64,000 bases of DNA from Xiphias gladius (lineage: Eukaryota > Chordata > Actinopteri > Istiophoriformes > Xiphiidae). Where the stretch lies: the NCBI RefSeq assembly GCF_016859285.1, contig NC_053418.1:8269001-8333000 (forward strand), in the 5' to 3' direction. The notes beneath the pieces are model-generated. The model did no database searches and had not been told where the DNA came from. It saw nothing but the letters and a program-made list of their open reading frames with translations. A program made the translations under genes and the position numbers. Shown in pieces: positions 45,957-57,928 of this stretch (within the stretch, counting starts at the first letter, position 1; every line of letters starts with the position of its first letter).

Positions 45957-48390
45957 CTTCAATATCTTCAATACTGAGATTTTGACTTATCATAGCAGGA
46001 AAAGCACAAGTCTTGAACATTAATAATAATAATATTATTGATGTTCAGTTGCGCTAAGTGACAGTGAGCCAGCGTGCACAATACCAGGGCCCCAGAACTG
46101 TGAATCAAATGCAGCTGTTGTTAAATGTATTATTAATGTCTGCTGTGGAACAGATCTACTGTATAGAGGCTTTTTAGGATATGTGAAGCTAGACCATGAG
46201 TCTTTAAGCCAAGCTCTGGCTAAAGGAAACAACACATTCTGTCCCCCAGTAACCTGCATTTGTAAACTTATATTTCTTACCAGATGATTGACTTTTATTT
46301 ATGTTAAAATGTTACTCAGTAGACCAACATGTTGAAAGTATTACTGTGGCAAAAGACCTATGAACATGTACTTGGTACTAGTACAATTCTAAATAATATT
46401 CACACTTGTGACTTAAATCTGAAGGAGTACGAGCTGCAGACTTGAAATGTATTTGCTTTCATTTGTATTTTCATTAAACATATTTCACTTCGCTATTGCA
46501 AAAATGTCATGTGAAAAATATACCGTCATTTGGTTACTATCTGTGTGGGTTTTCTTTTTTCTTTTTTCAGGTGTTGGTACAGAGAGATATTTTCTGACTA
46601 TCGATCACATGGAAGAAAAATGTGAAAACTGCTTCGAGACTTGAGAAGAATGCGAAGACTCTCAGCTGTACCCTTCAGTCAGAAATAACCAATGAGGTAT
46701 GATTGAAGGCATTGAAACATAAAACAAAATCAATACAGGAGTGAAAAATTCAAGTTGTATTCATTTTTGTGACAGAGCTTCCAAAACAGACAATATTCCA
46801 GTTTATACATTAATACTTTATAATAAATTACCAAAATGAGAATACTTTCTGACTAAACAAAGCTTAAAATAATAAAACACAGAACTGTTACACTCAGTGG
46901 CCAGTTTAATGGCAGTAATAATAATATCTGTCATAGCTAAAAGAGGGCAAAAAAGCAACAATAAATAAAAGCTAAACCTGGCAGAAATAGTAGATGTAAC
47001 TTAAAAACGTGTAAATCTTTACTTTGGCAAGTAATTCAGAAGAGAGAAGGCAGCTAGATGGTGAAGACTTGATCCGTTTTATTTTAAAACAGTTATACTT
47101 TTCTGTCTCTGAAGCAAATTTAAAAGACTTTACAAGATCCACAACCTCGCTAATCGTAGAGGTGAGCTCTCTGAAATCCTGAAATCAGATCTCACATTAA
47201 CTGGCAAGAGAGAGACTGTAACCTGAAGAAACTAAAGCATGATAATATGATGATGATGATCGGTCTTTGTCAGCTAAGCTCAGCAAAATCTGGACCTGAA
47301 TTTCTGAAAGCATGGCTCATACAAGGGATCAGAAATGTTCAACAGTGGCAATGGTCCACTCTTTGCCCTCTTTGTTTATTTCCCATTAATTTTCCACGAC
47401 CCACCCTCACTATGGGTTGAAACTGTTTTTGTGTGTCTCACTTTTCATCTTTTCATACATGAGGGTAGAAGGTGTTGAAACATTATTACCAGTGCGGCTT
47501 GAAACAACGGCTGTACCTCAACTCTTTGTGCCAATCTGCCTGCTTGATAAAGTGATCCAACGCCATGTGACGTACAGTACAGCGGTACAGTAAAGCGGCC
47601 ACTGAGTGCAGATTAATGTAGCGTATCACGTATGTTGAAAGTTTCGGTTAGAAAACTGGGGAACAATCCTGGTTTGCCTTTTCTGCAGATGCAGTGGGCA
47701 TGTATGTAACACTGTAAACAGCCTGGACTCCTTTGGATACCTGCTGCTTCTGCTGACGTGGGAATCGGTTTTTCTTACACCTGTAAAAAATAAGACGGCA
47801 AATCATTAATTATAGTCCAAAAGCCACTAATAGACACATTAGCTTTGTGTTGTACCATCCTTGAAAAAGCCTTTGAAACCCCTTTAATATAATCAAAACT
47901 GTATGTTGGTGGAGTTTCAACGTCCAAAGAAATGGCTTTGAGATCATAATCATCCTCTGTGGTTTGACGTGTTGCTGCATGAACAGGATGTCGGGCCAGA
48001 CTTTACGTCATGAGGGGCTTGATTTGAAATACAAGGTGGACCTGCAAGTTTTTCATGATGAAAGGTCTGAGTCTGAGTCACCCTAAAAATCTATGATCAC
48101 ACTTTATTCAGCTGAATTTGCATTCCACCAAGAACAAAATGCGTCAGCAAAAAAAGGGGGGGAAAAAAGCGTTTGAGTGCAAATGCAAGTAGAGAATTTT
48201 ATTTTTTGGGTTATATTTGGATTGTTATGAAAGACAGAAGGCGACAACATAAAGGTATTTTTCATTTAACAAGAACTTGAACGCAAGTTTCTTTTCATAA
48301 CGCTTGGGGAGTCAAAAGTGGCAACAAAACCAGGGGCCCACATTTGCAGAAGGCCAATGGATTATCATTACCTGTGCATTAATATGTGAT
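44310..48390. other. Areg-ereg spacer, no gene recognised
   Basis: AT-rich sequence with no exon I can support on either strand. The only clear structure is the TA microsatellite at 45904-45952. A few short frames occur (for example 45592-45789), without splice context or family resemblance. Confidence 0.4.
45904..45952. repeat. (TA)24 microsatellite
   Basis: Uninterrupted TA run of about 48 bases, self-complementary and able to extrude as a cruciform. Confidence 0.95.
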
Positions 48391-48394
48391 CAGC

Positions 48395-48960
48395 ATCTGA
48401 ATGTCAGCTGGTCGAGGTGGAGCTAATTTTAATCACTTTATATATGATCTGATCAGAGAACATCCATCTCACTACGTTATTTATGATGAGAAATCTGCCA
48501 GTCTAGTTGGAACAACCTGTTTCTGACAGAAATTAACTTGTTTTTTTAGTGTTTTTCGATGTGAAGTAATTTGTATACGAATCTTGACAGAAGACAGGCT
48601 ATGGGATTACAGCTTTTGGATCACGAAAAACTTCCCCTTTTTCTATAAAATTCAGAAAAATCTCACCTCAGTGGCAGATTTTTTCACTTGTTTTAAGAAA
48701 TTCAGTTTTTAGTAAGACTTTTAGGACTCAATAATGGATAAATATTAATCGGTAAGATGAATATTTTTGCAGTGTGTGCGACATATAAAAGTCTACAAAG
48801 TAACTCCAGCAGTTGAATGTGTTGCAGAAGAAGGTACTACATTTCCCTCTGAAACGTAGTGGAGTGGAAGTATAAAGGAACAGAAAATAGAAATATTCCA
48901 GTAAAGTACAAGTACATAAAAACTGTCGTTAAGCCTGAAATAACTCATTTATTTGGAGGG
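48395..48960. repeat. Fragments of the 'taaagtacaagtacctcaaaa' interspersed repeat (copy 1)
   Basis: GGTGGAGCTAATTTTAATCA at 48416 and, after a gap, CTACATTTCCCTCTGAAACG, TAGTGGAGTGGAAGTATAAA and AGTAAAGTACAAGTACATAA at 48837-48920. These landmarks recur many times at 53-57 kb. Confidence 0.6.
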
Positions 48961-49106
48961 AGCATAAATAAGCTGTAAGCACAATGTTGACATATCGTCG
49001 CCTTTCAAATTGATGTGGTGAACTTGTCAGTAACCAGTTGCTTATTTACACATCCAGCAGTTACAGAGCAACATTTTCATTCCCTTGGAGTCACGTTTGT
49101 GTCGAC

Positions 49107-49741
49107 TTAATGAATGAGAGTCCAATACTCGCTCTCTTTTGAGCTCAGTTTTCGGTCTCTACCAACTCGCGAGGGAAACATCTGACGCTTAGCTGCTAAA
49201 TTCTCCTCTACGTTCACCAGCTTGTTGTTGACTGGGTCTTTCTGCAGGTTGGGTGCCCAGCAGGAAGCGTAGAGTGGGAGCAGAAGGAATCAAAGGCGGC
49301 AACGAAGCCAATGTGTCCCACATTAGGAAAAGGCCGGTTCAAAATTGGAAATGAAACGAAATGAAATGATTTCTGGAGGTTGGCCTACCCACGGGCGTCC
49401 CAGAATTCCTAGCAACATCCCCAAAATACAGGTATTGACAACAGCAGGCCACATCGGTATCAACGTTAACAATAAAAGTTGCTATATCCGTTCATATACG
49501 GGTATGAATCACACACACATTCAATTACAGACTAAAGCCATACCATTTGCAGCAGAAGTACAGCGCTCCGGCCAGACCAATAATCAGCAGACTCACACAG
49601 AAAACGGTGACAATTATGTGTTCTTTTGCCATTGGCTGTATGACGAGCTCGGCGTTGGCACACCTGGGGCCATAAAAGCCCCTCTCACACCTGCAACACA
49701 AAGAGGTGAGTCACACATTATGATTAAAGGTAACGGTCACG

Positions 49742-49776
<35 letters not shown>

Positions 49777-52700
49777 ACGCACACAGACGGGACCGTACTT
49801 GCAGTGGTGCTCGTTGATGTCCACCAGAAGCATGCACTGGCCATTGTTCAGGCAGTAGCTGTCAAATGTGCCGTCGCAGCTCTGTGTCGACCGCTTCACC
49901 ACACGAGGGCGCTCTTCCGCCCGCCCTGTAACACCAGCAACAAGACAGCTGCTAGAAAAAAACCTTTCCACAGGCAACTCTGCATCATTTTCCCTGAGTG
50001 GAACTATTTGTTGCTTAAACTAGGTTAATTCTTTTCAGGAATAAGGGTGCTCTCATTAGGATCTGAGGCTCTCAGAATCGGTAACATCTTTTAAAACGCT
50101 AAATCTTCCCGTTTTTGTCGTGTTTCATTTGTTTCAGAGCTGCAGCAGTTAGTCGATTAATCAGTTAGTCAAACCAAAGAAAATCAACCAGCCATTTTTT
50201 TGATAGCCGGTTAATGGTTTAAGTCGTTTTTCAAGCAAAAAATGCCAAACATTTGATGGCTCCAGGTTGTCAGATATGACCATTTGCTGCTTGTCTAGGT
50301 CTTACATTACAGTTAATTTAATAACGATGGGTTTTGGACAGGTGGTCTGACGAAGCAAGATATCTGATGAGCTCACCCTGTGTCCGGGGATATTGTGATG
50401 GGCATTTTTCATTGTTTTCTGATGCTGTATACACAAAACTGGACTAATCGAGAAAATATTTGGCAGATTAAGTTACAATGAAAATATGAATTGCTGCCCT
50501 AATTTATTTTATTGTACTGTATTTTATCAGATTTAATTTGCTATACCTCAACTTCTCTTTGCCTGGTTTTTTTTTCATTGTAGAACCAAAGTGTTTTATG
50601 TTTTCTCCCCCCACCGCAAAGCACTTTATAACTTTGTTTTGAAAGGGGCTGTATAAATAAAGTTTGAAAAACGTGCCACACGCTGCATTGGTTTATACAT
50701 ATTTTATCCTCTTAGAGTCGGTATATTTTTCTTTGTTTGGGATCTGTATTTCAGCACACTGTTGACTTTCAGCTTTAAGGGTGTCTGAGGGTCATCACAG
50801 CTGTATCGGGGGAAACAGTGCACAACACATATCCCTTTATATTCACGGCCATTTCAAAGTCATTTCTCACTTTATATCGATTCATTGTTTTATCCATGTC
50901 TGAAAACTGTAAAAATCCTCAATATAATTTCACAGCGCTGAAGGTGACACTCTCAGGCTGTATGTCTTGTTTTGTCCAACCAACAGTCCAAAGATATTCA
51001 GTTTACAATGACACCAAACAGAGAAAAGCAGCAAATCCTCAGATTGGAGAATGTTGCGCCAGCAAATGTTTGGTATTTGAACTTGAAAAGTGACTCAAGC
51101 GATTAATCAGTTATCAAAATAGTGGATGTTCTGTTGATCGACTGATGGAAGAATTAACTAATTGTTTCAGGTCTACAGCACTTTACCCTCGCAGCCATTT
51201 CCTCATTTCAAATTCGGCGTGTCCGTTAATGACGCCAAAACAGCAAAAATGATGTGGATGTCCACACACTTACAAACTGCACTGGTTAACACTGAGTTAA
51301 AACGAAAAGCCTCTTAAATGCCTCACAAAATACACGATACTGAATGCATGTGACATGATCTACAGTTATCAAGAGCTTAATATGATTCACAACACTTGGG
51401 ATTATATGTTTGCACTTATTGTACTACACAAATAAAGTGATTTCTTATCCTAGAAGTTTGCAAATAACACTGAATCACGGCGGTTGTCGGGGTGAATACC
51501 TGCAGAGAAAGAGGCGCCGTCTGCAGTTTGCAGTCTGGATGAGACACTCTTGGTAAGTACATACGGCCAGAGCAGCATGACACCTGTTGAACAGGGAAGA
51601 TTTGTCCCATTAGTAACAATGGACATACACAGAAATATACAGTTTTACCAGCCCTGTGTAGGTTGTTGTTACGTCTATGTAGAGTGCCGTCCAAACGTAT
51701 ATTTTATTACCGGACTTCAAACAATCCCATAAAGCACTGGTTCCCAACCTTTTTGGCTTCTGTCCCCTTAAAATGAAACAAAACCTACGTGTGACCCCTT
51801 GTCACAGGTTTAATATATAGCTATGAGCTTTGATCAGTTTAAAAAAGTGACTTTCCCTTCTCAAGGAGTTTAATTTGAATTATTTTGGAGGCCAGAAAAG
51901 ATAAAACTACCCGATATTTCCCAAGAAAGGGAGAATTAATGGAGAAAAGCCAGAAAAAACAAACATTGCTTTGTGTACAAAAATGTGTTTTTATTTCTCT
52001 CCTATAACGTGAATCATCTTGTGACCCTTCGGATTGACTTTGGGAATCACTATCAAGAAAAAATTCCTTTTTGGACTCGTGGATTAATGTGACTGTTCTT
52101 CATCTAAAATGAGGAAAAACCTCAAATTCACAACATAAAACAGTAGGAACGGTTTGAAGCAGTTTTGCCCCTGCAGAGGTCTGTATTCGTTGTACTCACA
52201 CCTTCATTTGATGAGCAAACAGAGAACCTATGCAGAAGGACGCGTTGAACAAATTTCGTTTGCTTTGAATTTGCATTTCTAACATAATATTGAACGTGAG
52301 CAAGGACATTATTAGTGTGATTATTTAGTCCACGACAACCAAAAATGATTTGTGTTTGTTGACTGTGTTTGGATGAGACACTAACCTACCTTTAAGGAGA
52401 GATTAAAAAATCACGGGTGTGGAAAAACCCATTTTTGGTGAGAAACGTCAGATTCCCTGTCAGTTTTTTGTGTAAACTAGCCCAACTAGGTAAGGATATG
52501 GTGTGGCTCGTGTTGCCTGGCCCACATGCCTGTACCAGCCCGCACAACTTTATAATACGCAGCATTTGCAGACGCCCACATTCCTGCAGGCAGGACAGAA
52601 AAACACATAATTCTGGATGCAAGATGTGTCTAGTTATGGCTGGCTATGGATCTGGTTTTACTCGCTGTAAAACCCTGGCCTCTGGGTTGCTGCTCCCAAC

Positions 52701-55700
52701 TGTTGTTACGACTGCATTTTCTTCCGTGTTGCCGGTGAGAGGACACACGCTGGTTGTTGGGTGTTTCTGATGAGGCTGAGTGGTGTAAAGTACACAGTAC
52801 ACTTGGGCCGTAAGTGGTGACAAAGCAACTTTTCTGTATAACTAAAAAAGCCACTGTTCCATCATTTACATCGGTAGCCACTAACTCACTCGAATGAGGC
52901 CTGTCATGCCAACATTTTGTACAGTCAGTTAATACATGCATACAAATAAAAAGAAACTCTGCGTCTTTTAAGGGTAAAGGTGAGCAGGACCACGGCAGAC
53001 TTACTATATGTGACCCACATGATCGAGAGCAGTAAAAAGGAGTAAAGCTTATCAGTAGAAAACTGTTATCATGATGGATTAACTAGTAGTCACAGCAACT
53101 CAGTCAAAACAAACAAAGAGAGGAATAAAAGCGGCACTAAATTACTACAAAGCTCTGAGGTGGTTTATCATAGGCAGTGGTAGAATAAGTATTCGGATCC
53201 TGAATAAAAGTCCTGCATGAAAAATCCCGCTAAGGTAAAAGTACATATGTATTAGCAGGAAAATGTAGTTAAAGTTTTAACGTACTGGTTTGTTCCCTCT
53301 GACTTATATATTATTATATCTGACATCATGAGATGATTAATACTGAAGCATCAGTAAACAGCATGTTACTGTTGGAGCTGCTGGAGGTGGAGCTGGTTTG
53401 AACTGCTTTATGTACAGTTTTATATACAGGGACACCAGATAAATCTGAGGGGTTGTGAGACGATTCATGTGAGAGGAGAGAAGAAGAAAAAAAAAGTTCT
53501 CATACACAAATCTGTCTTGAGTTTTTGGACTTTTTCCTCTAATCTTTGATTTTTGGTGAGATATTGGGCCAATTGAACGCTTATTGAAATGAAACCATGT
53601 GAGATGTCTAGAGGGAAAAAAATCCCTGTTTGGTGGAGCTGCTAACAACTCATAGACATCTGATGTGTGACCCGGACTACACACAGCTGTAAGACGTCAG
53701 AAGCCAAAAGGGTTGGGAGCCACTGGTTTAATCTTAAACAATGTGTTGTGTTTTAAAAGCTTGTTACAGTATAGTAACTAAAACTGTCTGATAAGTGGAG
53801 TGGAGTAGAGTTGTGGTGGAGTGGAAGTATACTGTAAAGTAGCATAAAATGGAAATACTCAGGTATAGTACAAGTACCTCAAAACTGTACTTAAGCACAG
53901 TGCTTGAGAGAATGTACCGAGTTACTTTCCACCACTGATTATAGAAGTTATTTTGGATTTGTATTAGTTGTAAAAAAAAAAATTACAGAGAAGGCAATAC
54001 AATCCCTGATGAAAAAACGTCACATTCATATTTCTATCGGGACTTGCAGTGTTATTGGTACTCGCAGTGTTGGAAGGTAACTAAGAATATCAACTGAAGT
54101 ACTGCTCTTAAGTACGATCTGAGGTACTTGCACTTTACTCGATTGCTTTCGTTCTCTGTTACTTTACGACAGACCAGAGGAAAGAGAAATACGATACAAC
54201 CACCGGACTAAACTACTTCACTGCATATGAAGTAGTCAAAGCTAGCACCGCCTCAACCAGCTGCAATATTATTAACAATCTAATGATGTCAGCTATTATA
54301 ATATACTGTGTCTGTCACCGGGCCACTTTTCTGCCGAGTGGGTACCAGTTACCGGTTTTTAATCTTGTGGCTGCACGGTGTAAATACAGCATCAGTGTTG
54401 TGGCTAATGGGTGTATAATAGCTACAACATAACGTTTCCTTCCTAAGTTTGTTATCTAACTTTTTGGCAATAGTAATTAACCTGAACAACAAGTAAATTG
54501 CAGATCGGATCAGACTGCACGTGTTTTCGAATGATAAATCTTCCATTCACGGTTTCATTGCCAACATCCTTCCGCCTCCCTCAGGCTCAGCATAGGCGTC
54601 AGCGTTCACTGGGTAGAATCCCATTTACTCAAGTACTCATAAAATTAAAAGTAAAAAAATATTTAAATAAACAGCAGCAGCAAAAGGTACTTGAGGATCA
54701 GGAGTAAAAAATAAAATTGAATTCTGAGGCTTGGTTTATGGGATTTTGAAGCTGCAGCTGATCCAGTTCTGCATGGTACTGCTGGAGATTCACACCGGTG
54801 CAGAACCTTCATCTCCTACATGCCGATACGTTCATGTGTCCAGTCCAGATGAAGGATTAGATGTGTACGTTAAGAAATGATGACATTTCGGAGATATTTT
54901 CACCTGACATTACCTTTTTGAAAGGTAATGTTTTAAAGGGAAATTTCAAGCTTCCAGTGGTGCAAAAAGTAAAACATAACAAGGTACATTTACCCAGATA
55001 CTGCACTTACGTTTAGTTTTCAGGAATTTCCACTTAGCTGGGTATTTCCACTTTATTCTACTTTTTCTGCAAAATAAATACCTTAACTTTTTGGTACTTT
55101 AAGTACATCTTACTGATAATACTTACTTCCTACGGACACTGTTAAAATTCAGGATTTCGGCTTGTACTGGAGTATTTTTACACTGTGCTACTGCTACTTT
55201 TATGTAAAGAATCTGAATACTTCCTCTACCCCTGCGAGCTGCAAAGTATTGAGCGCCTACGGCTGTCTGACAAATGTAATGGCGTAAAAACGCCGTTGAG
55301 TAAAAGTATAATGTTGTAGCACTCATATCCTTTATTCAAGCACCAGTACCACATGGGACAAATCCTCCAAACACAAGTAAAAGTCCTACATTCAAAATAT
55401 GACTTAGACTAATTAAAAGTACAGGAGTAGAATCATCTACATGTACTTGAAGTATCTAAAGTAAAAGTGCTCATTTTGCAGAACAAAAAATGGACTCTGT
55501 TGGTGTTTTATCATTACCACTGAAGCATGATTGTCTAAGTAGCATTTTAAGATTCATTTCATTTCAAGATGGAGCTAATTTTAACTCCTTTACATACTGT
55601 TGGGTAGTTTCATCTATGGAAAGGCCTTTTTCTTTTTTCTTTTTTTTTTTAATAAACTGATCTTGTGTTTTGTAAAACCTTAATCTGAAAAGTAACGAGT

Positions 55701-56052
55701 AACTAACGCTGTGAAAGAAATGTAGCACAGAGAAAAGTAACTAGGGGGAACTAGTAGCTACACAGCAGCATAAAATGTCAATACTCGAGTAAATTGCCCG
55801 TGCTTCAAGACTGCACGTTAGTAACGATGCAAATGTACTTAGTTACTTTTTTAGTTCAGTAGCTTTCAGGGGCTTTTTAAAGGCCGTTTTAATCGAGCCG
55901 TCAGATCACAACAGTGTCACACTAAGTATGTGACCCCGACTTCATCCTATCAAACGTCTAAAAACACACACTGTCACACACACTCACACACACACACACA
56001 CACACACTTTACCGATAAGCGAGAGGAGTGCTGACGGTCCGCCGTTCCCCAT
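49107..56052 (-). CDS. ereg: Epiregulin-like EGF ligand precursor; last coding exon uncertain
   Basis: Well-supported minus-strand exons: 56013-56052, 51500-51583, 49799-49925 and 49544-49690 (phases 1, 1, 2, 2). Signal peptide MGNGGPSALLSLI joins GVMLLWPYVLT. A basic KR site before the EGF domain (RVVKRSTQSC) suggests processing. The EGF domain runs from CDGTFDSYCLNNGQCMLLVD to CKCERGFYGPRC. LVDINEHHCKC resembles epiregulin (LVDMSQNYCRC), with one extra residue between cysteines 2 and 3. A transmembrane helix follows (HIIVTVFCVSLLIIGLAGAL), then YFCCKW. The cytoplasmic tail is unresolved. One option is an exon starting at 49408 after TTGCTAG, completing Trp and reading NSGTP. Another is an open 45-codon exon at 49241-49107 (starts KDPVNNKL, ends EYWTLIH). 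Joining both needs a weak GTGGGT donor at 49392/49391. The first intron is 4.4 kb of repeats. Epigen is the alternative name, disfavoured by its better match to the next gene. Confidence 0.8.
49741..49785 (+). repeat. (CA)n microsatellite in a short ereg intron
   Basis: CA run with CG interruptions between the two ereg exons that share the EGF domain, within an intron of only 108 bases (49691-49798). Confidence 0.9.
50130..50510. repeat. Interspersed repeat of the 'cgattaatcgattag' type (copy 3)
   Basis: Starts GAGCTGCAGCAGTTAGTCGA, contains GTCGTTTTTCAAGCAAAAAA, a TTCATTGTTTTCTGATGCTG segment and ends near AATTGCTGCCCTAA. It is the most complete copy in the window. Confidence 0.6.
50830..51180. 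repeat. Interspersed repeat of the 'cgattaatcgattag' type (copy 4)
   Basis: Contains CTTGTTTTGTCCAACCAACA, GTCCAAAGATATTCAGTTTA, AAGCGATTAATCAGTTATCA and AAAATAGTGGATGTTCTGTT. It lies about 320 bases from copy 3, inside ereg intron 2. Confidence 0.6.
51728..52050 (+). repeat. Interspersed repeat starting 'aagcactggttcccaacctt' (plus copy)
   Basis: Opens with CTGGTTCCCAACCTTTTTGG and CTTCTGTCCCCTTAAAATGA. The reverse complement of this opening ends the repeat at 53395-53732, giving an inverted pair about 2 kb across in ereg intron 1. Confidence 0.6.
53160..53394. repeat. 'taaagtacaagtacctcaaaa' interspersed repeat (copy 2, left part)
   Basis: Contains AGTGGTAGAATAAGTATTCG, GATCCTGAATAAAAGTCCTG and GGAGGTGGAGCTGGTTTGAA. 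It is interrupted by the repeat at 53395-53732 and resumes at 53735. Confidence 0.6.
53395..53732 (-). repeat. Interspersed repeat ending 'gggttgggagccactggttt' (minus copy), nested in another repeat
   Basis: The right end GCCAAAAGGGTTGGGAGCCA is the inverse of the opening at 51728. The flanks on both sides belong to one 'taaagtacaagtacctcaaaa' unit, so this element inserted into it. Confidence 0.6.
53735..53945. repeat. 'taaagtacaagtacctcaaaa' interspersed repeat (copy 2, right part)
   Basis: Contains GGAGTGGAGTAGAGTTGTGG, AATACTCAGGTATAGTACAA and GTACCTCAAAACTGTACTTA, ending near TACTTTCCACCACTGA, the usual end of this family. Confidence 0.7.
54060..54720. repeat. Further diverged fragments of the same family, with unassigned sequence between
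   Basis: CAGTGTTGGAAGGTAACTAA and TTGCACTTTACTCGATTGCT at 54066-54148, and CATTTACTCAAGTACTCATA at 54623. The stretch in between holds nothing I recognise. Confidence 0.45.
54940..55870. repeat. 'taaagtacaagtacctcaaaa' interspersed repeats, at least two inverted or joined copies
   Basis: CTTCCAGTGGTGCAAAAAGT near 54953, TTGGTACTTTAAGTACATCT near 55090, AAGTAAAAGTGCTCATTTTG near 55458, AAGATGGAGCTAATTTTAAC near 55565 and TCAATACTCGAGTAAATTGC near 55779. The strand changes within the block. Confidence 0.6.
55977..56007 (+). repeat. (AC)n microsatellite beside ereg exon 1
   Basis: An AC run that ends 5 bases from the donor of the first ereg exon on the minus strand, so it lies at the very start of intron 1. 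Confidence 0.9.
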
Positions 56053-56394
56053 TTCAGAGCCGTTCGGGTCGCAGGCAGGATCGAGGCTCGGTGGGCGCGC
56101 CGGTACAGGACGAGCAGGTCTGGATTCGGAAATAACTCTTAGAGGGGGCAGGCGATGCCTCCACTGGCGGAGGCGAACTGGAAACCAATGGTCTCAGCGC
56201 TGCGCTCTGGGTGTGGTGGCGAGGCTCCGGCTATGTAGCCAGTTCCACGCTTTGATCCAAATGGAAAGACGGGTCCTGAAGACAACGCAAAAAAAAAAAA
56301 AAAACTCAGGGAGGATCTGCTTCTGCAGCTGATGGTGATTCAGATGGAAGTCCAGCCCTTACACTCATAATTTACCCTAGAACAGATAAACAGT

Positions 56395-56850
56395 GGTGGA
56401 AGAGGTATCCAGATGTTTCTTCTTAGGAAAAAGAAGTTGTACCACGATGTAAAGACACTCCAAGTAAAAGTTCAAAACCATACTTCAATAAAAGTACAAA
56501 TAAAAGTATTATCAGCAACAAATATGCTTAAAGTATCAAAAGTAAAAGCAGTTATAATACAGCCGAGTGGGTTATGTCAGAGTTGTACTGTTAAACACTA
56601 AAGGCTTAATATAAGAAGCATTTTCATGTGAACCCGTATCAATGCATTCTCTTAAATCTATAGAGCAATACAGTTACCTGAAAAATAGCTGCAGCGCAGC
56701 AAACACTACACTGTTCCCATCTGAAATGTAGTGGAGCAGAAGTATGTAAAGTCGCAAGTAAAGTAATTCAAATAGAAGTATTTCAAAAACATCAGAGAGA
56801 GGTGTTTAGTGAATGTACTCAACCATTTCCCACCACCGCAGGTGGAGGAT
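56395..56850. repeat. 'taaagtacaagtacctcaaaa' interspersed repeat upstream of ereg
   Basis: Contains GTGGTGGAAGAGGTATCCAG, AGTAAAAGTTCAAAACCATA, CTGAAATGTAGTGGAGCAGA and a right end CCATTTCCCACCACCG. It lies within 350 bases upstream of the ereg start codon, close enough to affect its promoter. Confidence 0.6.
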
Positions 56851-56854
56851 ATGG

Positions 56855-57840
56855 TTTAAGCCTGTAACTTGGGAAATCCTGACCTAACCTCGACTACCTG
56901 CAATATCCCTTCAAGTTTTTATTCACAAGCTTTTCTATAATGTAGTGTATCACAATGTCAAAGGACTTTAATAACACTTTTTTTACTTTGAAATTTTTTC
57001 CTTGTTGAGCATTTTAAAAACACGGAGGTCTTCTCAAACACAAAGACTTGAAATGATCCTGAGTGGCTTTATAGAGGGACTGTTTAGACTGCTATTTGAT
57101 AGAATATTTACATCTATCTAATTTATAATAGAAACTTTGCCATTTGTTTCGTTGCTTGTTTATTCAGTTGTCCTTGTTGGATGATATGTGCTCTGTGTCT
57201 ATATTTCTTTAATGTTTTCTTGTATGTCTGAAATGATTTCATTTCATTTCAAGAGGCAACTTCAACTTCAACTTCAACTTCAACGTCATTCAGCGACGTT
57301 GCTATTCAATTTTTCAATTTTTTTTCTTTTTTATATATGTTCCAAAATGGTAACTACCGTAGCTCCCGGCAAAATAAAAATGCCTCTTGAGCCTCCCAAC
57401 TTGATATCCAATCAATTAATGGTTAACAAAATCTCCACCTCCCTAAGTAATCAGTTTCCAATAAGATGGGTTTGTGTGTGTGTTTATTCACCTTTTATCT
57501 ACAGAAATTCAAGCAACATATAAATATTCATTTTCAGAAATTTATTACAAAACTTTAAATAAACAACACTTTCAATAAGTTAATTTCTATATTAAAATAA
57601 ATAGGTATATTTTCGAACCCTCGGTCTTTAAAGGATAGTGAAATGATTGATATCGATATTAAAAGACCCGACCGGGTCTGACACAGTTTAGTCTTTCCTC
57701 ATCCAGATCTCCTCATTTCACAGCATCTGCGTGTTTGTATGATGACATCAAACGGAATAGTGGCCTTCTTTATGCACATCGAATGAAAAGTCCTATAAAG
57801 TACCGAAAGCTGTTAGAGTCTCATAATTGCTTTGTGTGTC
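56855..57840. other. Spacer between ereg and epgn
   Basis: No exon recognised. A four-unit CAACTT tandem lies near 57258-57282. Candidate poly(A) signals for epgn (AATAAA on the minus strand) lie at about 57540 and 57558. Confidence 0.35.
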
Positions 57841-57849
57841 AGAACTGAG

Positions 57850-57850
57850 A

Positions 57851-57883
<33 letters not shown>

Positions 57884-57912
57884 AGGAGGAGGAGGAGGAG
57901 GAGGAGGAGGAA
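57850..57912 (+). repeat. (ATG)11 then (GGA)9 trinucleotide repeats
   Basis: Two adjoining trinucleotide runs 17 bases beyond the epgn stop codon, within its predicted 3' UTR. Confidence 0.95.
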
Positions 57913-57928
57913 CAGTATATTGTAGGAG

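Noticed and set aside
49345-50028. 227-residue open frame on the plus strand
   Set aside because: It runs antisense through two ereg exons, their introns and a CA microsatellite (poly Thr-His). It has no family resemblance.
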